Assembly (NCBI GenBank): GCA_017307285.1
Contig: JAFKFI010000118.1
Span: 1-41,685 of the forward strand
Direction of reading: 5' to 3'
Source of the DNA: Alphaproteobacteria bacterium
Lineage (GTDB): Bacteria > Pseudomonadota > Alphaproteobacteria > Acetobacterales > Acetobacteraceae
Length of the DNA stretch: 41,685 nucleotides
The notes under the pieces are model-generated. The model worked only from the letters and a program-made list of their open reading frames with translations. It was not told where the DNA came from and did not search any database. This document shows, one piece after another, positions 16,828 through 27,448 of the stretch. Each line of letters opens with the position of its first letter. Position 1 is the first letter of the stretch. The position numbers were made by a program, and so were the translations under genes.

Positions 16828-16868
16828 TTGACGCCCATGCTGGCCCATGATATCCCATGTTATCCCAA
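16828..16868 (+). promoter_or_regulatory. MraZ operator: four regular repeats overlapping the mraZ promoter
   Basis: CCCAT/CCCAA repeats start at 16834, 16844, 16854 and 16864, exactly 10 bases apart with 5-base spacers (TGGG boxes on the other strand). MraZ proteins bind TGGGN direct repeats of this spacing; E. coli has three. A possible -35 TTGACG lies at 16828-16833 and a TATCCC at 16851-16856 (17-base spacing) could be the -10, which would place the boxes over the promoter. Autorepression is expected from the family. Confidence 0.8.
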
Positions 16869-16931
16869 GGGCCGGGGGCGGCGTCCCAAGGGCAGCACCG
16901 AGGCCGCGAGCGAGAGGACCGACCGCGCCGG

Positions 16932-17414
16932 ATGACCCACTTCCTGGGCACGCATCAGAACAGGTTGGACGCCAAGGGCCGGGTCTCGGTCCCGGCGCCC
17001 TTCCGCGCGGCCCTACGTGCTCATGCCGAAGCGTCCGGCCTGCCGGGGCCGCAACTGGTGCTCCGCCCCTCGCACAAGCACGCCTGCATCGAGGGCTGGC
17101 CGGCCGCCGTATTCCAATCCTTGGCGACGCCGCTCGATCGCCTCGATCTGTTCAGCGAGGACCATGACGACCTAGCCGCCGCGTTGTATGCCGACGCCTT
17201 CCCCGCCGAATCGGACAAGGAGGGACGCATCGTCCTGCCCGAACACCTCACCGCCCATGCCGGGCTCAAGGATGCCGTCGTGTTCATGGGCCTCGGCCGC
17301 ACCTTCCAGATTTGGGAACCCGCCGCCGCCGAGCGCCGCCGGACGGAGGCGCGCGAGCGCGCCCGCGCCGGCGGCCTCACCCTGCCCGGCAACCCGCCCC
17401 GGAGTGCGCCATGA
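16932..17414 (+). CDS. mraZ: MraZ, transcriptional regulator of the dcw cluster
   Basis: This 160-aa protein starts at the ATG at 16932. Two SpoVT-AbrB-like halves are visible: [27 protein letters not shown] and [41 protein letters not shown]. MraZ forms a ring and binds the direct repeats ahead of its own gene (16834-16868) to repress the cluster. It is the first gene of the division and wall cluster and overlaps rsmH by 4 bases (ATGA). The basic tail ([14 protein letters not shown]) is common in alphaproteobacterial versions. A 64-base leader separates the last box from the start codon. Confidence 0.96.
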   Translation: MTHFLGTHQNRLDAKGRVSVPAPFRAALRAHAEASGLPGPQLVLRPSHKHACIEGWPAAVFQSLATPLDRLDLFSEDHDDLAAALYADAFPAESDKEGRIVLPEHLTAHAGLKDAVVFMGLGRTFQIWEPAAAERRRTEARERARAGGLTLPGNPPRSAP

Positions 17415-18379
17415 TCGAGCAAGGCCATGTGCCGGTGATGCTCGCCGAGGTGATGCAGACGCTCGCGCCGCGCGCGGGCGGAACCTATCTCGACGGCACG
17501 TTCGGCGGGGGCGGCTACGCGGCGGCCATTCTCGGCGCGGCCTCCTGCACGCTCTGGGCGATCGACCGCGACCCCGACGCCATCGCGCGCGGTGCGAGCC
17601 TCGCCGCGCGCTTCCCCGGACGGCTGCATTTGTTGCAGGGAAGTTTTGGAAACCTACTTTCCCTGTTGTCCGAATCCGGCGTGTCGTCGCTCGATGGCGT
17701 CGTGCTCGATCTTGGTGTCTCCTCCTATCAACTTGACGATCCGGCGCGCGGATTCAGCTTCCGCGCGGACGGTCCGCTCGACATGCGGATGGGCCGCGCC
17801 GGGCCGACTGCCGCCGATCTCGTCAACACGCTCCCCGAGCAGGAATTGGCCGACATCCTGTTCGCATTCGGCGAGGAGCGCCGCTCCCGCCGCATCGCCC
17901 GCGCCGTCGTATCGGCACGCGCCGCCGCGCCGATCGAGACCACCGGCCGGCTCGCCTCGATCATCCGCTCGGTGGTGCCGACGGATCGATCCGGAATCGA
18001 CCCGGCGACGCGCAGCTTCCAGGCGCTGCGCATCCGGGTGAACGACGAGCTTGGCGAGATCGAGCGCGCGCTCACGCAAGCCGCCGAACTGCTCGGCCCC
18101 GGCGGTCGGCTCGTCGTCGTGGCGTTCCATTCGCTCGAGGACCGCATCGTGAAGCGCTTCATGGGCGAGGCCGCCGGCCGCGCGCCGGCACCGTCGCGCC
18201 ACGATCCACGCGGGATCGGCGCGCGCGCCGCGCCGCGTTTCCGACTGCTCACCCCGAAGGCGCTGCGCCCCAGCTCCGCCGAGACCGCAGCCAATCCGCG
18301 CGCCCGCAGCGCCCGGCTGCGCGCGCTCGAACGCCTCGCCGCCTCCCCGTCGTCGTTTGCAAGCAAGGCCCTCGCATGA
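17411..18379 (+). CDS. rsmH: RsmH, 16S rRNA (cytosine(1402)-N(4))-methyltransferase
   Basis: This 322-aa protein starts at the ATG at 17411, overlapping the mraZ stop. The SAM-binding motif is [50 protein letters not shown] and [17 protein letters not shown] are signature segments. It methylates N4 of C1402 in 16S rRNA. It is traditionally named MraW and is nearly always the second gene of dcw clusters. It overlaps ftsL by 4 bases. Length is normal. Confidence 0.98.
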   Translation: MIEQGHVPVMLAEVMQTLAPRAGGTYLDGTFGGGGYAAAILGAASCTLWAIDRDPDAIARGASLAARFPGRLHLLQGSFGNLLSLLSESGVSSLDGVVLDLGVSSYQLDDPARGFSFRADGPLDMRMGRAGPTAADLVNTLPEQELADILFAFGEERRSRRIARAVVSARAAAPIETTGRLASIIRSVVPTDRSGIDPATRSFQALRIRVNDELGEIERALTQAAELLGPGGRLVVVAFHSLEDRIVKRFMGEAAGRAPAPSRHDPRGIGARAAPRFRLLTPKALRPSSAETAANPRARSARLRALERLAASPSSFASKALA

Positions 18380-19122
18380 TCCGCCCCTTCACCTGCGTCT
18401 GCATGGTCCTGGCGGGCGCGTCCGGCCTGTATCTGTATCAGGCCAAGCACCGCGTGCAGCTGCTCGACCGCGACATCACGAACACCATCCACGCCACCGA
18501 AGCGGCGCGGGAGCGCATCGGCGTGCTGCGGGCCGAGTGGACCTTGCAGAACGACCCCGAGCGCCTCGCACAGCTCGCGGATCGTTTCCTCACGCTCAAG
18601 ACGGTAACACCCGGCCAGTTCACCTCGATGGCCGAGCTCGACAAACGCCTGCCACCGATCAAGCCGCCCGAGACCGCGCCAGGGCCGGGGATGGACGAGG
18701 ACGCGCCACTCGTTGCCAGCGTGCCCGAGACCGAGCCGGAGCCGGCGAAGGTGGCTTCGATCCCGGAGCCCCGCCCCGAACCGCCGCGCCCCGCACCCCG
18801 CGCCGAGCCGCCGCGCCGCGAGACCGCCGCACCGCGCCCGGCCCCCGCGCCGCCGGTGAAGGTCGCGACGGTCGCGCCGCGCGCACCCGAGCGCCGGCAC
18901 GAACCCGCGCCGCCGCCGCGCATGGCCACAGCCGAGACCCACTCCGTGATAACGCGCGTAATGGCGCGGGTGCCCCGGCCGGTCTCGCCCGTCGCCGCCT
19001 ACGCGCCCGTCGCGGCGCCGGCTCCGGCGCCGGCGGTCACGTCCGTCCTCGGCATCTCGCGCACGGCGATCGCCCCGCCGGTGCCCTTCTCACCGCTCTC
19101 CACTCCGGGCGGCGGTGGCTGA
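18376..19122 (+). CDS. ftsL: FtsL-like division protein with long proline-rich tail
   Basis: This 248-aa protein starts at the ATG at 18376. A single membrane segment lies at residues about 3-22 ([20 protein letters not shown]), followed by a short coiled coil ([49 protein letters not shown]). This matches the FtsL/DivIC family that bridges FtsQ, FtsB and FtsI/FtsW. From about residue 95 to the end it is an Ala/Pro/Glu/Arg-rich region (repeated PEP, PRPE and APAP). FtsL is usually about 100-130 aa, so the extra ~130 residues are unusual in length. The tail would be periplasmic and probably disordered. Position between rsmH and ftsI supports the call. Confidence 0.9.
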   Translation: MIRPFTCVCMVLAGASGLYLYQAKHRVQLLDRDITNTIHATEAARERIGVLRAEWTLQNDPERLAQLADRFLTLKTVTPGQFTSMAELDKRLPPIKPPETAPGPGMDEDAPLVASVPETEPEPAKVASIPEPRPEPPRPAPRAEPPRRETAAPRPAPAPPVKVATVAPRAPERRHEPAPPPRMATAETHSVITRVMARVPRPVSPVAAYAPVAAPAPAPAVTSVLGISRTAIAPPVPFSPLSTPGGGG

Positions 19123-19128
19123 CGCGCG

Positions 19129-21102
19129 ATGACCGACGATTTCGACACCCCGCCGCCGGAAGCCCCGCCGCCCGGCGCACCCGCGCATCGCTTCGGCGCC
19201 CCGCGTGACGGCGCCGTGCCGCGCATGGAGACGGTGCGTGTCACCGCACCCGACCTCAAGCGTCGCGCGGCGATGGAAAAGACGCGCTCCCGCCTGGTGT
19301 TCTCCGCGCTCGGCTTCGCGCTGCTGTTCCTTGCAGTGGTGCTGAAGCTCGCCGACGCCACCATCATCCAGCCGCTGCCGCCGCACCGGCCGGAGAAGCC
19401 GATCGCGCAGCTCTTCAATTCGCCCAAGCTGCAGGATTCCGGACCTCGGGCGCGGCGCGCCATGATCACCGACCGCAACGGCGAGATCCTGGCGATCTCG
19501 CTGCCCACGGCAGCGCTCTACGCCAACCCGCGCGAGATGATCGACCCCGCGGAGGCCGCGAGGAAGCTCAAGCAGGCGCTGCCCCGGCTCGACGAGGAGC
19601 AGGTCCAGAAGCGCCTGTCGGAGGAGAAGCAGTTCGTCTACCTCGCGCGCCAGCTCTCGCCGCGCGAGCAGCTGCGTATCAACTCGCTCGGCATCCCCGG
19701 CGTCTATTTCGAGCAGACCGAGCGCCGCCGCTATCCGATGGGCCGCACCGCCGCCCAGGTGCTCGGTGGCGTCGACGTGGACGGCAACGGTGTCGCCGGC
19801 GTGGAACGCGAGTTCGACAAGCGGTTGCGCGACGATCCCGGCCCACTTCGCCTGTCGATCGACGTCAGGGTGCAGGCGGTGATGCGCGACGAGCTTTGGA
19901 AGGCGAAGGACGAGTTCCAGGCGATCGGCGCCTGCGGCATCGTGATGGATGTGGATACCGGCGAAGTGCTGGCGATGGTCAGCCTGCCCGACTACGACGC
20001 CAACAACGTCGGCACCGCACCCGGCGACGACCGCTTCAACCGCGCGGTGACCGGGATGTACGAGCCCGGCAGCACGTTCAAGCTGCAGACCGCCGCGATG
20101 GCGCTCGATTCCGGCCTGGTCCACATCTGGAACGAGTTCGACGCCTCCCGCCCCATCCGTATCGGCCGCTTCACCATCACCGATTTCGAGGGCAAGCATC
20201 GCTGGCTCTATCTGCCCGAGGTGCTGGCCTACTCATCCAATCTCGGCGCGGCGCATATCGCGCAGACGGTGGGCGCCGAGCGCCAGCGTGCCTGGCTGCG
20301 CAAGATGGGCATGTTCGACCGCATCGGCATCGAGCTGCCGGAAGCCGCCCGTCCCATCTACCAGGCGGCGGCGAACTGGAAAGAGCTCACGACGATGACC
20401 GTCGGCTTCGGCCACGGCATCGCCGTCTCCCCGCTGCACGTGGTGCGCGGCACAGCGGTGATCGCCAATGGCGGGATCATGTTCGATCCCACCATCCTAG
20501 CCCGGCCGCCCGACGCCACGCCCCGCGGCACCCGGATCATGCAGCAGAGCACCTCGGACACGCTGCGCAAGCTGATGCGCCTCGTCGTCACCGACGGCTT
20601 CGGCAAGAGCGCCGAGGTGCCAGGCTACTACCCCGGCGGCAAGACCGGCACGGCGGAGAAGGTCGGCGCGCACGGCTACAAGAAGCACGCCAACGTCGCC
20701 GCGTTCATGAGCGTATTCCCGATGAACGCGCCACGCTACGCCGTCTACACCATGCTGGACGAGCCGCACGCCAACGCCAGCACGCACGGCTACGCGACGG
20801 CCGGCTGGGTCGCCGCCCCCGCCGCCGGCCGGGTCATCGCACGCATCGGGCCGATGCTCGGAATGCTGCCCGATCTCGATGACAAGGAGGCGATCCAGCA
20901 GGCGCTCTACATTCCACTGCAGCCCGGCCGACCGGCCGGCGCCGGGCGCGCCGCGGTGATGATCGGCGATCAGCCCAAGCCGCAAGCAGGCGCCCCAGCG
21001 ACCAAGCCCAAGAAGACCCTCAACGATCTGCGCCACGAGGCCCGGCTCGAAGTCACGCCGACCGGCGGCGCGCACGCGGTCCCAGCCGTTGCGGCTCGCT
21101 GA
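19129..21102 (+). CDS. ftsI: FtsI (PBP3), septal peptidoglycan transpeptidase
   Basis: This 657-aa protein starts at the ATG at 19129, six bases after ftsL. It has a cytoplasmic Pro-rich N-terminus, a signal anchor at about 57-80 (LVFSALGFALLFLAVVLKLADA), a PBP dimerisation domain (RAMITDRNGEILAISLPT) and the transpeptidase domain. Active-site motifs are SxxK at S315 (EPGSTFKLQTAA), SSN at 369-371 (AYSSNLGAAH) and KTG at 505-507 (GGKTGTAEKVG). A C-terminal stretch after residue about 600 is Pro/Ala-rich. FtsI makes septal cross-links with FtsW. It overlaps the murEF gene by 14 bases. Confidence 0.97.
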   Translation: MTDDFDTPPPEAPPPGAPAHRFGAPRDGAVPRMETVRVTAPDLKRRAAMEKTRSRLVFSALGFALLFLAVVLKLADATIIQPLPPHRPEKPIAQLFNSPKLQDSGPRARRAMITDRNGEILAISLPTAALYANPREMIDPAEAARKLKQALPRLDEEQVQKRLSEEKQFVYLARQLSPREQLRINSLGIPGVYFEQTERRRYPMGRTAAQVLGGVDVDGNGVAGVEREFDKRLRDDPGPLRLSIDVRVQAVMRDELWKAKDEFQAIGACGIVMDVDTGEVLAMVSLPDYDANNVGTAPGDDRFNRAVTGMYEPGSTFKLQTAAMALDSGLVHIWNEFDASRPIRIGRFTITDFEGKHRWLYLPEVLAYSSNLGAAHIAQTVGAERQRAWLRKMGMFDRIGIELPEAARPIYQAAANWKELTTMTVGFGHGIAVSPLHVVRGTAVIANGGIMFDPTILARPPDATPRGTRIMQQSTSDTLRKLMRLVVTDGFGKSAEVPGYYPGGKTGTAEKVGAHGYKKHANVAAFMSVFPMNAPRYAVYTMLDEPHANASTHGYATAGWVAAPAAGRVIARIGPMLGMLPDLDDKEAIQQALYIPLQPGRPAGAGRAAVMIGDQPKPQAGAPATKPKKTLNDLRHEARLEVTPTGGAHAVPAVAAR

Positions 21103-23866
21103 GATGATCGCGGGCCTGTCCGAATTTTCCGCTCGCGGCTGGCTGCGCGCCGGCGAGCTCGACGTCTCCGGGATCACCGCCGATAGCCGGCAGGTCGCCC
21201 CCGGCTTCCTGTTCGTCGCCCTCCCCGGTTCGGCGCGGGACGGCCGAGCCTTCATCGCCGAGGCGGTGTCGCGCGGCGCCGCCGCCGTGCTCGCGCCGGT
21301 CGGCACGAACTGGCCCTCCGGCGTGCCGCCGCGCCCGTTGATCGAGGACCCCGAGCCGCGCCGCCGCCTCGCCAAGCTCGCCGCCACCCTCGCCGGCCGG
21401 CAGCCCAAGACGGTCGTGGCCGTCACCGGCACCAATGGCAAGACCAGCACGGTCGAGTTCCTGCGCCAGATCTGGGCGCTCGCCGGCGAGGCCGCCGCCA
21501 GCCTCGGTACGCTCGGCCTGACCGCGCCCGGCTTCGACGCCGGGCCCGGCCTGACCACGCCGGATCCGGTGGCACTCGCCCAGACCCTCGCCCGCCTGGC
21601 CCGCGCCGGCATCGAGCGTGCGGCGATGGAGGCCTCCTCGCACGGGCTCGACCAATTCCGGCTGGACGGCGTGCGGCTTGCGGCGGCGGGATTCACCAAT
21701 CTGACTCGCGACCATCTCGACTATCACGGCACGCTCGACGCCTACCGCGCCGCCAAGCTCCGCCTGTTCGCCGACCTGCTCCCCCCCGGCAGCCCCGCCG
21801 TCGCAAGCGATACGGCCGACGTCGCCACGCTGGACGCCCTGCGCGACACCGCCCGACGCCGTGGCCTCGATTTACGCACCGTCGGCGAGACCGGCACCGC
21901 GATCCGCCTGCTGCACGTCGAGCCGCGCCCCGATGGGCAGGAAATCGAGATTGCAGTTGACGGCAGGCGCCACGTTATCCCGCTCGCCCTGCCCGGCCGC
22001 TTCCAGACCGACAATGTGCTGCTGGCCGCAGCCCTCGCACAGGCAACCGGCGCGCGCGGCGTGCTCGAGAGCCTGCCTCGCCTCACCGGCGTGCGCGGCC
22101 GCATGGAGCTCGCGGCGCGGCTGGCGAACGGCGCGGCCGCCTATGTCGACTACGCCCACACACCGGACGCGCTGGAGCGCTTGCTCCTCGCCTTGCGTCC
22201 TCACACCGCCGGCCGGCTGCACGTCGTGTTCGGTGCCGGCGGCGACCGTGACCGGGGCAAGCGTCCTCTCATGGGCGAGGTCGCCGCCCGCCTCGCCGAC
22301 CGCGCCACCGTCACTGACGATAATCCCCGCAGCGAAGACCCCGCCAGCATCCGCGCCGCCATCCTCGCCGCCTGCCCCGGCGCTACCGAGATCGGCGACC
22401 GCGCGCGGGCGATCGAGGCCGCCCTCGGCGAGCTCGGCCCCGGCGACGTGCTCGCCGTCGCCGGCAAGGGCCACGAGCAGGGCCAGACGATCGGCAGCGT
22501 GGTGGTGCCGTTCGACGATGGCGCCACCGCCGGCACGCTGCGCGTCCCGTTCGCCGCCACGGGCCTGTCCATCGACACTCGCACCGTCCGCCCTGGCGAT
22601 CTGTTCGTCGCCCTCGTCGGAGAAAACCGCGACGGCCACGCTTTCGTTGCCGACGCGCTGGCACGCGGCGCGGCCGGCGCCCTGGTCCACCAGGCCCTCC
22701 CGAACCTCCCCGACGACGTCAAGCTCCTGACCGTCCAAGACACGCTGGAAGGCCTCCGCGCACTCGCCCGCTTCGCCCGCGCCCGCTTCACCGGCCGGCT
22801 GGTCGCCGTCACCGGTAGCGTCGGCAAGACCACCACCAAGGAGATGCTGCGGACCATCCTTGCCGCCCAGGGCCGCACACACGCGGCCGAGGCCTCCTAC
22901 AACAATCACTGGGGCGTGCCGCTCACCCTGGCGCGCCTGCCGCCAGATGCCGCGTTCTGCGTCGCCGAGATCGGCATGAACCATGCCGGCGAGATTTCTC
23001 CCCTTTCCCGCCTCGCCCGCCCGCATGTCGCGCTGGTCACGTCGGTCGAGCGCGCGCATGTCGGCCATCTCGGCGGCATCGAGGTGATCGCCGACGAGAA
23101 GGGCTCGATCGCCGAGGGACTGGAACCCGGCGGCACTCTCGTCCTACCCGCCGACACGCCCATGCTCCCTCGCCTGCGCGCCGCCGCCGGCGGACGGCCG
23201 ATCGTCACCTTTGGCGCGGCGGAGAACGCAGGTGCGCGGCTGCTCGCCGCCACACCGGACGCCGAGGGAACCGACATCACGGCGCTGATCGCCGGGCAGG
23301 AACTGCGCTTCCGCCTGCCCGCGCCGGGCCACCACATGGCGATGAACGCCATCGCAGCGCTTACCGCCGCCGCTGTGCTCGGCGCCGACGTGGCCGTCGG
23401 GGCGCGAGCGCTGCAAGAATTCGCGCCGGTCGCCGGCCGAGGCGCGCGGCGCCGCATTAAGCTGCCCGGCGGCGAGGCGACGCTGCTCGACGAAAGCTAC
23501 AACGCCTCCGCCGCGTCGGTGCGCGCCGCCCTCGCCGTGCTCCGGCTGCAGCCCGCCGCGCGCCGCGTCGCCGTGCTCGGCGACATGCTGGAACTCGGCG
23601 CGGAAGGACCGTCCGAGCACGCCTCGCTGGCACCCGACGTCATCGCCTCCGCCGATCGCCTGTTCGCCTGCGGGCCGCTGACACGAATCATATTCGACGC
23701 GGTGCCGCCGGGGCTCCGGGGCGCGCACGCGCCGGATGCGGCCACGCTCGCGCCAATCGTCGCCGACGCCGTCGCACCCGGCGACGCGATCTTGATTAAG
23801 GGGAGTCTGGGAAGTCGAATGAAGCTCGTCGTCGCCGCCATCGAGACCATCGCGGAGACGCGCTGA
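21089..23866 (+). CDS. MurE-MurF fusion: tripeptide and D-Ala-D-Ala ligase
   Basis: This 925-aa fusion starts at the TTG at 21089; an ATG at 21104 is the alternative, but the first codons (RLAEMIAG) align with the MurE N-terminus. Residues 1-475 are Mur[10 protein letters not shown] (K118), [13 protein letters not shown] and DNPRSEDP at 411-414, the last selecting meso-diaminopimelate. Residues about 488-925 are Mur[35 protein letters not shown] (K580), [18 protein letters not shown] and [12 protein letters not shown]. It adds meso-DAP and then D-Ala-D-Ala to UDP-MurNAc-peptide. The join has no linker and MurF lacks its usual first ~20 residues. MurE-MurF fusions are known in Bordetella. Confidence 0.96.
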   Translation: MRLAEMIAGLSEFSARGWLRAGELDVSGITADSRQVAPGFLFVALPGSARDGRAFIAEAVSRGAAAVLAPVGTNWPSGVPPRPLIEDPEPRRRLAKLAATLAGRQPKTVVAVTGTNGKTSTVEFLRQIWALAGEAAASLGTLGLTAPGFDAGPGLTTPDPVALAQTLARLARAGIERAAMEASSHGLDQFRLDGVRLAAAGFTNLTRDHLDYHGTLDAYRAAKLRLFADLLPPGSPAVASDTADVATLDALRDTARRRGLDLRTVGETGTAIRLLHVEPRPDGQEIEIAVDGRRHVIPLALPGRFQTDNVLLAAALAQATGARGVLESLPRLTGVRGRMELAARLANGAAAYVDYAHTPDALERLLLALRPHTAGRLHVVFGAGGDRDRGKRPLMGEVAARLADRATVTDDNPRSEDPASIRAAILAACPGATEIGDRARAIEAALGELGPGDVLAVAGKGHEQGQTIGSVVVPFDDGATAGTLRVPFAATGLSIDTRTVRPGDLFVALVGENRDGHAFVADALARGAAGALVHQALPNLPDDVKLLTVQDTLEGLRALARFARARFTGRLVAVTGSVGKTTTKEMLRTILAAQGRTHAAEASYNNHWGVPLTLARLPPDAAFCVAEIGMNHAGEISPLSRLARPHVALVTSVERAHVGHLGGIEVIADEKGSIAEGLEPGGTLVLPADTPMLPRLRAAAGGRPIVTFGAAENAGARLLAATPDAEGTDITALIAGQELRFRLPAPGHHMAMNAIAALTAAAVLGADVAVGARALQEFAPVAGRGARRRIKLPGGEATLLDESYNASAASVRAALAVLRLQPAARRVAVLGDMLELGAEGPSEHASLAPDVIASADRLFACGPLTRIIFDAVPPGLRGAHAPDAATLAPIVADAVAPGDAILIKGSLGSRMKLVVAAIETIAETR

Positions 23867-24954
23867 TGCTCTACAACCTGTTCCGCCCACTGGCCGACCA
23901 GTTCTTTCTGTTCAACCTGTTCCGCTACATCACCTTCCGCTCGGGTGCTGCCTGCCTCACCGCGTTGCTGGTGAGCTTCCTGCTCGGCCCGATGGTGATC
24001 CGCTGGCTGAAATCGGTGCAGCGCCAAGGCCAGCCGATCCGCCTCGACGGGCCGGAGCGCCACATAATCGAGAAGAAGGGCACGCCGACGATGGGCGGCG
24101 TGCTGATCCTGTTCGCGCTCACCGCCTCGACCTTGCTGTGGACCGATCTGCGCAATCTCTACGTATGGGCGGTGCTGTTCGTGACCCTGGGCTACGGCGC
24201 GCTGGGTTTCGCCGACGACTACATGAAACTCGCCAAGCGCAACCATCGCGGCGTCTCCGGCCGCACCAAGCTGATCGCCCAGGCGGTGATCGGCCTCATC
24301 GCCTCCGTCGCCATCGCCTACACCACGCGCGGCCCACTCGGCACCAGCCTGTCGATCCCGGTGTTCAAGGAGGTGCTGATCCCGCTCGGTGTGTTCTTCC
24401 CGGTGTTCGGGATGCTGGTGATGCTCGGCGCCTCCAACGCGGTGAACCTCACCGACGGGCTCGACGGCCTCGCCATCGTGCCGACCATCATCGCCGCCGG
24501 CGTGTTCGCGCTGATCGCCTACCTCGTGGGCAATCGCATCTTCGCCGACTACCTGCAATTGAACCCGGTCCCCGGAGTGGGCGAACTCTGCGTGTTCCTC
24601 TCCGCGCTGGTCGGCGCCGGACTCGGTTTCCTCTGGTACAATGCGCCGCCCGCGAAGGTGTTCATGGGCGACACCGGCAGTCTCGCCTTGGGCGGCGCGC
24701 TCGGCGCTGTGGCGGTGGCGACCAAGCACGAGATCGTCCTGCTGATCGTCGGCGGGCTGTTCGTTCTGGAGACCGTCTCCGTCATCATCCAGGTGTTCTG
24801 GTACAAGCGCACCGGCCGGCGTGTGTTTCTCATGGCGCCGCTGCACCATCATTTCGAGAAGAAGGGCTGGGCCGAGCCGACCATCGTCATCCGTTTCTGG
24901 ATCATCTCGATGATCCTCGCGCTGGCGGGCCTCGCCACGCTGAAGATCCGATGA
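23866..24954 (+). CDS. mraY: MraY, phospho-MurNAc-pentapeptide translocase
   Basis: This 362-aa polytopic membrane enzyme starts at the ATG at 23866, sharing one base with the murEF stop. It links UDP-MurNAc-pentapeptide to undecaprenyl phosphate, giving lipid I. Visible motifs are [16 protein letters not shown], the DDYMK segment ([22 protein letters not shown]), [10 protein letters not shown] and [19 protein letters not shown], with the C-terminal HHHFEKKGW. About ten membrane helices are apparent. Overlap with murD is ATGA. Confidence 0.98.
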   Translation: MLYNLFRPLADQFFLFNLFRYITFRSGAACLTALLVSFLLGPMVIRWLKSVQRQGQPIRLDGPERHIIEKKGTPTMGGVLILFALTASTLLWTDLRNLYVWAVLFVTLGYGALGFADDYMKLAKRNHRGVSGRTKLIAQAVIGLIASVAIAYTTRGPLGTSLSIPVFKEVLIPLGVFFPVFGMLVMLGASNAVNLTDGLDGLAIVPTIIAAGVFALIAYLVGNRIFADYLQLNPVPGVGELCVFLSALVGAGLGFLWYNAPPAKVFMGDTGSLALGGALGAVAVATKHEIVLLIVGGLFVLETVSVIIQVFWYKRTGRRVFLMAPLHHHFEKKGWAEPTIVIRFWIISMILALAGLATLKIR

Positions 24955-26330
24955 CCGGCTTCCCCCCCGACCTGTTCGCCGGACGGCGCTACGCCGTGGT
25001 GGGCCTCGGCCGCAACGGCCTGCCCGCCGCGCAAGCGCTCGCGTCGATGGGGGCCGACGTGACCGCGTGGGACGATACACCGGCGGCTCGCGACGCGGCG
25101 GTCGCGGCCGGGGTGCCGGTGCGCGATCCGCTGGCCGGGGAAGAGTTCGCGTTCGACGCCCTGGTGCTCTCGCCGGGCATCCCGCATCGCTTTCCCGCCC
25201 CGCACCCCATCGCTTCTCGCGCGATCACCGCCGGGGTGCCGATTTTTTCCGACGCCGAGCTGCTGTTCCAGGCGGTGCGCCGCGCCGGCTCGAAGGCGCG
25301 CTTCGTCGGCATTACCGGCACCAACGGGAAGTCAACGACCACAGCGTTGCTGGCACATATTCTTCAGACGGCGGGCGAGATCGTGGCGGCCGGCGGCAAT
25401 CTCGGCCCCGCGGCTCTGGCGCTACCGTTGCTGCCGGATCGCGGCATCTACGTGCTGGAGATGTCATCTTACATGTTGGAGCGAATCGCCACGCTTCGCT
25501 TCGATGCGGCGGCGATGCTCAACCTCAGCGCCGATCATCTGGACCGCCATTTCGACATGGCCGGCTACGCATCGGCGAAGCGCGCCATCTTCGATCGTCA
25601 GCGCGATACGGACCTCGCGGTGATCGGTATCGACGATCCGTTGTCGGCCGCCATCGCCGAGGAAATGACGCGCGGCATTCGCATCTCCGGCTGTCGCGAG
25701 GCTGAGGTCTGCGTCGTGAACAACTGGCTGCACGATTCGGAACGGCTCATCGGCTTCGATATGCGCGAGGCGCCGGCGCTTCCGGGAAGCCACAATGCCC
25801 AGAATGCCGCGGCGGCGGCGGCACTCGCGCACGATCTCTTGCCCTTCACCGAGGAAGACGCGATTGCCGCCGGACTGCGGACCTTCCCCGGCCTGCCGCA
25901 CCGTCAGCAGCGTGTCGGCACGATCGACGGCATCGGCTTCGTCAATGACAGCAAGGCGACCAACGCCGATGCGGCCTCCCGCGCGCTCGGCTGCTACGGC
26001 CGCCTGGTGTGGATCGCCGGCGGCATCGCCAAGGAAGGCGGCATCGAACCATTGGCGCCGCTGTTCCCGCGCATCGCCCACGCGGTGCTGATCGGCCGCG
26101 ATGCACCCACTCTCGCCGCGACGCTCGCCACGCACCGCATCCCGCACGAGATTGCCGGAACGCTCGACGCCGCCGTCCCCGCCGCCCTCGCCGCCGCGCG
26201 CGCGAACAGCGCGCCAGTGGTGCTGCTCTCGCCCGCCTGCGCGAGCTTCGACCAGTTCAGCGGCTTCGACGCGCGCGGCGACCGCTTTGCCGAGCTTGTC
26301 ACCCAGCTTGCCCGTGGGAGAGCCGCCTGA
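24951..26330 (+). CDS. murD: MurD, UDP-MurNAc-L-Ala:D-Glu ligase
   Basis: This 459-aa cytoplasmic ligase starts at the ATG at 24951. The N-terminal Rossmann part has [29 protein letters not shown]. The ATP-binding loop is [36 protein letters not shown] and [28 protein letters not shown] are the Mur central and C-terminal signatures. It adds D-Glu to UDP-MurNAc-L-Ala, the second of the Mur ligase steps. It is encoded between mraY and ftsW, as expected, and its stop shares one base with the ftsW start. Confidence 0.97.
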   Translation: MTGFPPDLFAGRRYAVVGLGRNGLPAAQALASMGADVTAWDDTPAARDAAVAAGVPVRDPLAGEEFAFDALVLSPGIPHRFPAPHPIASRAITAGVPIFSDAELLFQAVRRAGSKARFVGITGTNGKSTTTALLAHILQTAGEIVAAGGNLGPAALALPLLPDRGIYVLEMSSYMLERIATLRFDAAAMLNLSADHLDRHFDMAGYASAKRAIFDRQRDTDLAVIGIDDPLSAAIAEEMTRGIRISGCREAEVCVVNNWLHDSERLIGFDMREAPALPGSHNAQNAAAAAALAHDLLPFTEEDAIAAGLRTFPGLPHRQQRVGTIDGIGFVNDSKATNADAASRALGCYGRLVWIAGGIAKEGGIEPLAPLFPRIAHAVLIGRDAPTLAATLATHRIPHEIAGTLDAAVPAALAAARANSAPVVLLSPACASFDQFSGFDARGDRFAELVTQLARGRAA

Positions 26331-27448
26331 TGCCTCTGTCACGCGCCGACAACTCGACCCTGGGCCGCTGGTGGTGGACGGTCGACCGCTGGACCCTGGC
26401 CGCCTGCGCCACGCTCATCGGCTTCGGCTACGTGATGATGCTCGCCGCCTCGCCCGCCGTCGCCGAGCGCATCGGTCAGTCGCGCGACATGTTCATCCTG
26501 AAGCAGGTGCTGTTTCTCGCACTAGCCGGCGCGGTGATCGTCGCGGTCTCGCTGCTCTCGCCGCGCGAAATCCGCCGCCTCGCGATCGTCGGCTGCATCA
26601 TCGCCCTCGTGCTCACCGCCGCGACGATGGTTGTCGGCGTGGAGATCAAAGGCGCCCGGCGCTGGATTGCGCTGCCCGGCATCTCGCTGCAGCCGAGCGA
26701 GTTCCTGAAACCGTGTTTCGCCGTCGTCGCCGCGTGGCTCATCAGCGAGGGTCGCCGCACGCCGCGCTTCCCCGGCATGGCGCTCGCCATCGGCGTGTTC
26801 CTGCTGATCGTGCTGCTGCTGAAGTCCCAGCCTGACATTGGGATGCTCGCCGTCATCACCGCCGTGTTCCTGGCACAGCTCTATGTCGGTGGCCTCAATC
26901 TCGCTTTTGTCGGCTTCGGCGTGCTGGCTCTGTGCGGGGCGGGCGTCGGTGCATACGCGATATTCCCGCACGTCCAGAGCCGCGTGCAGCGCTTCCTCGA
27001 TCCGGCGGCGGGCGATCACTACCAGATCACCACTGCGCTCGAGGCGTTCGGCAATGGCGGCCTGCTCGGGCGCGGCCCCGGCGAGGGTCACGTCAAGGAC
27101 GTGCTGCCCGACGCGCACGCCGATTTCGTCTACGCCGTCGCGGGCGAGGAATTCGGCATGATCGTCTGCGTCGTCATCGCGATGGTGTTCGCCTTCATCG
27201 TGCTGCGCGGCTTGCTGCGGTTGCTGAAGGAGCCCGACCTGTTCGTCGTGCTCGCTTCCACCGGCCTGGTCGCCGGCTTCGGATTGCAGGCCTTCGTCAA
27301 CATGGCCTCGACGCTGCACCTGATCCCGACCAAGGGGATGACCTTGCCGTTCATCTCCTACGGCGGTTCGTCGGTGCTCGCCGTCGCACTCGGCATCGGA
27401 ATGCTGCTGGCGCTGACCCGGCGGCGCCACCACGGCGACGTGCCATGA
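26330..27448 (+). CDS. ftsW: FtsW, septal peptidoglycan polymerase (SEDS family)
   Basis: This 372-aa SEDS membrane protein starts at the ATG at 26330. About ten hydrophobic segments are visible. Conserved text includes IKGARRWIALPGISLQPSEFLKP, KSQPDIGMLAVITAVF, PDAHADFVYAVAGEEFG and PTKGMTLPFISYGGSSVLAVALGIGMLL. FtsW polymerises glycan strands from lipid II with its partner FtsI. It overlaps murG by ATGA. The first 20 residues before the first helix are cytoplasmic. Confidence 0.98.
   Translation: MPLSRADNSTLGRWWWTVDRWTLAACATLIGFGYVMMLAASPAVAERIGQSRDMFILKQVLFLALAGAVIVAVSLLSPREIRRLAIVGCIIALVLTAATMVVGVEIKGARRWIALPGISLQPSEFLKPCFAVVAAWLISEGRRTPRFPGMALAIGVFLLIVLLLKSQPDIGMLAVITAVFLAQLYVGGLNLAFVGFGVLALCGAGVGAYAIFPHVQSRVQRFLDPAAGDHYQITTALEAFGNGGLLGRGPGEGHVKDVLPDAHADFVYAVAGEEFGMIVCVVIAMVFAFIVLRGLLRLLKEPDLFVVLASTGLVAGFGLQAFVNMASTLHLIPTKGMTLPFISYGGSSVLAVALGIGMLLALTRRRHHGDVP

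Noticed and set aside
23497-25080. 527-codon minus-strand frame opposite murEF and mraY
   Set aside because: His/Glu/Arg-rich shadow of mraY and murF; no domain and no promoter.
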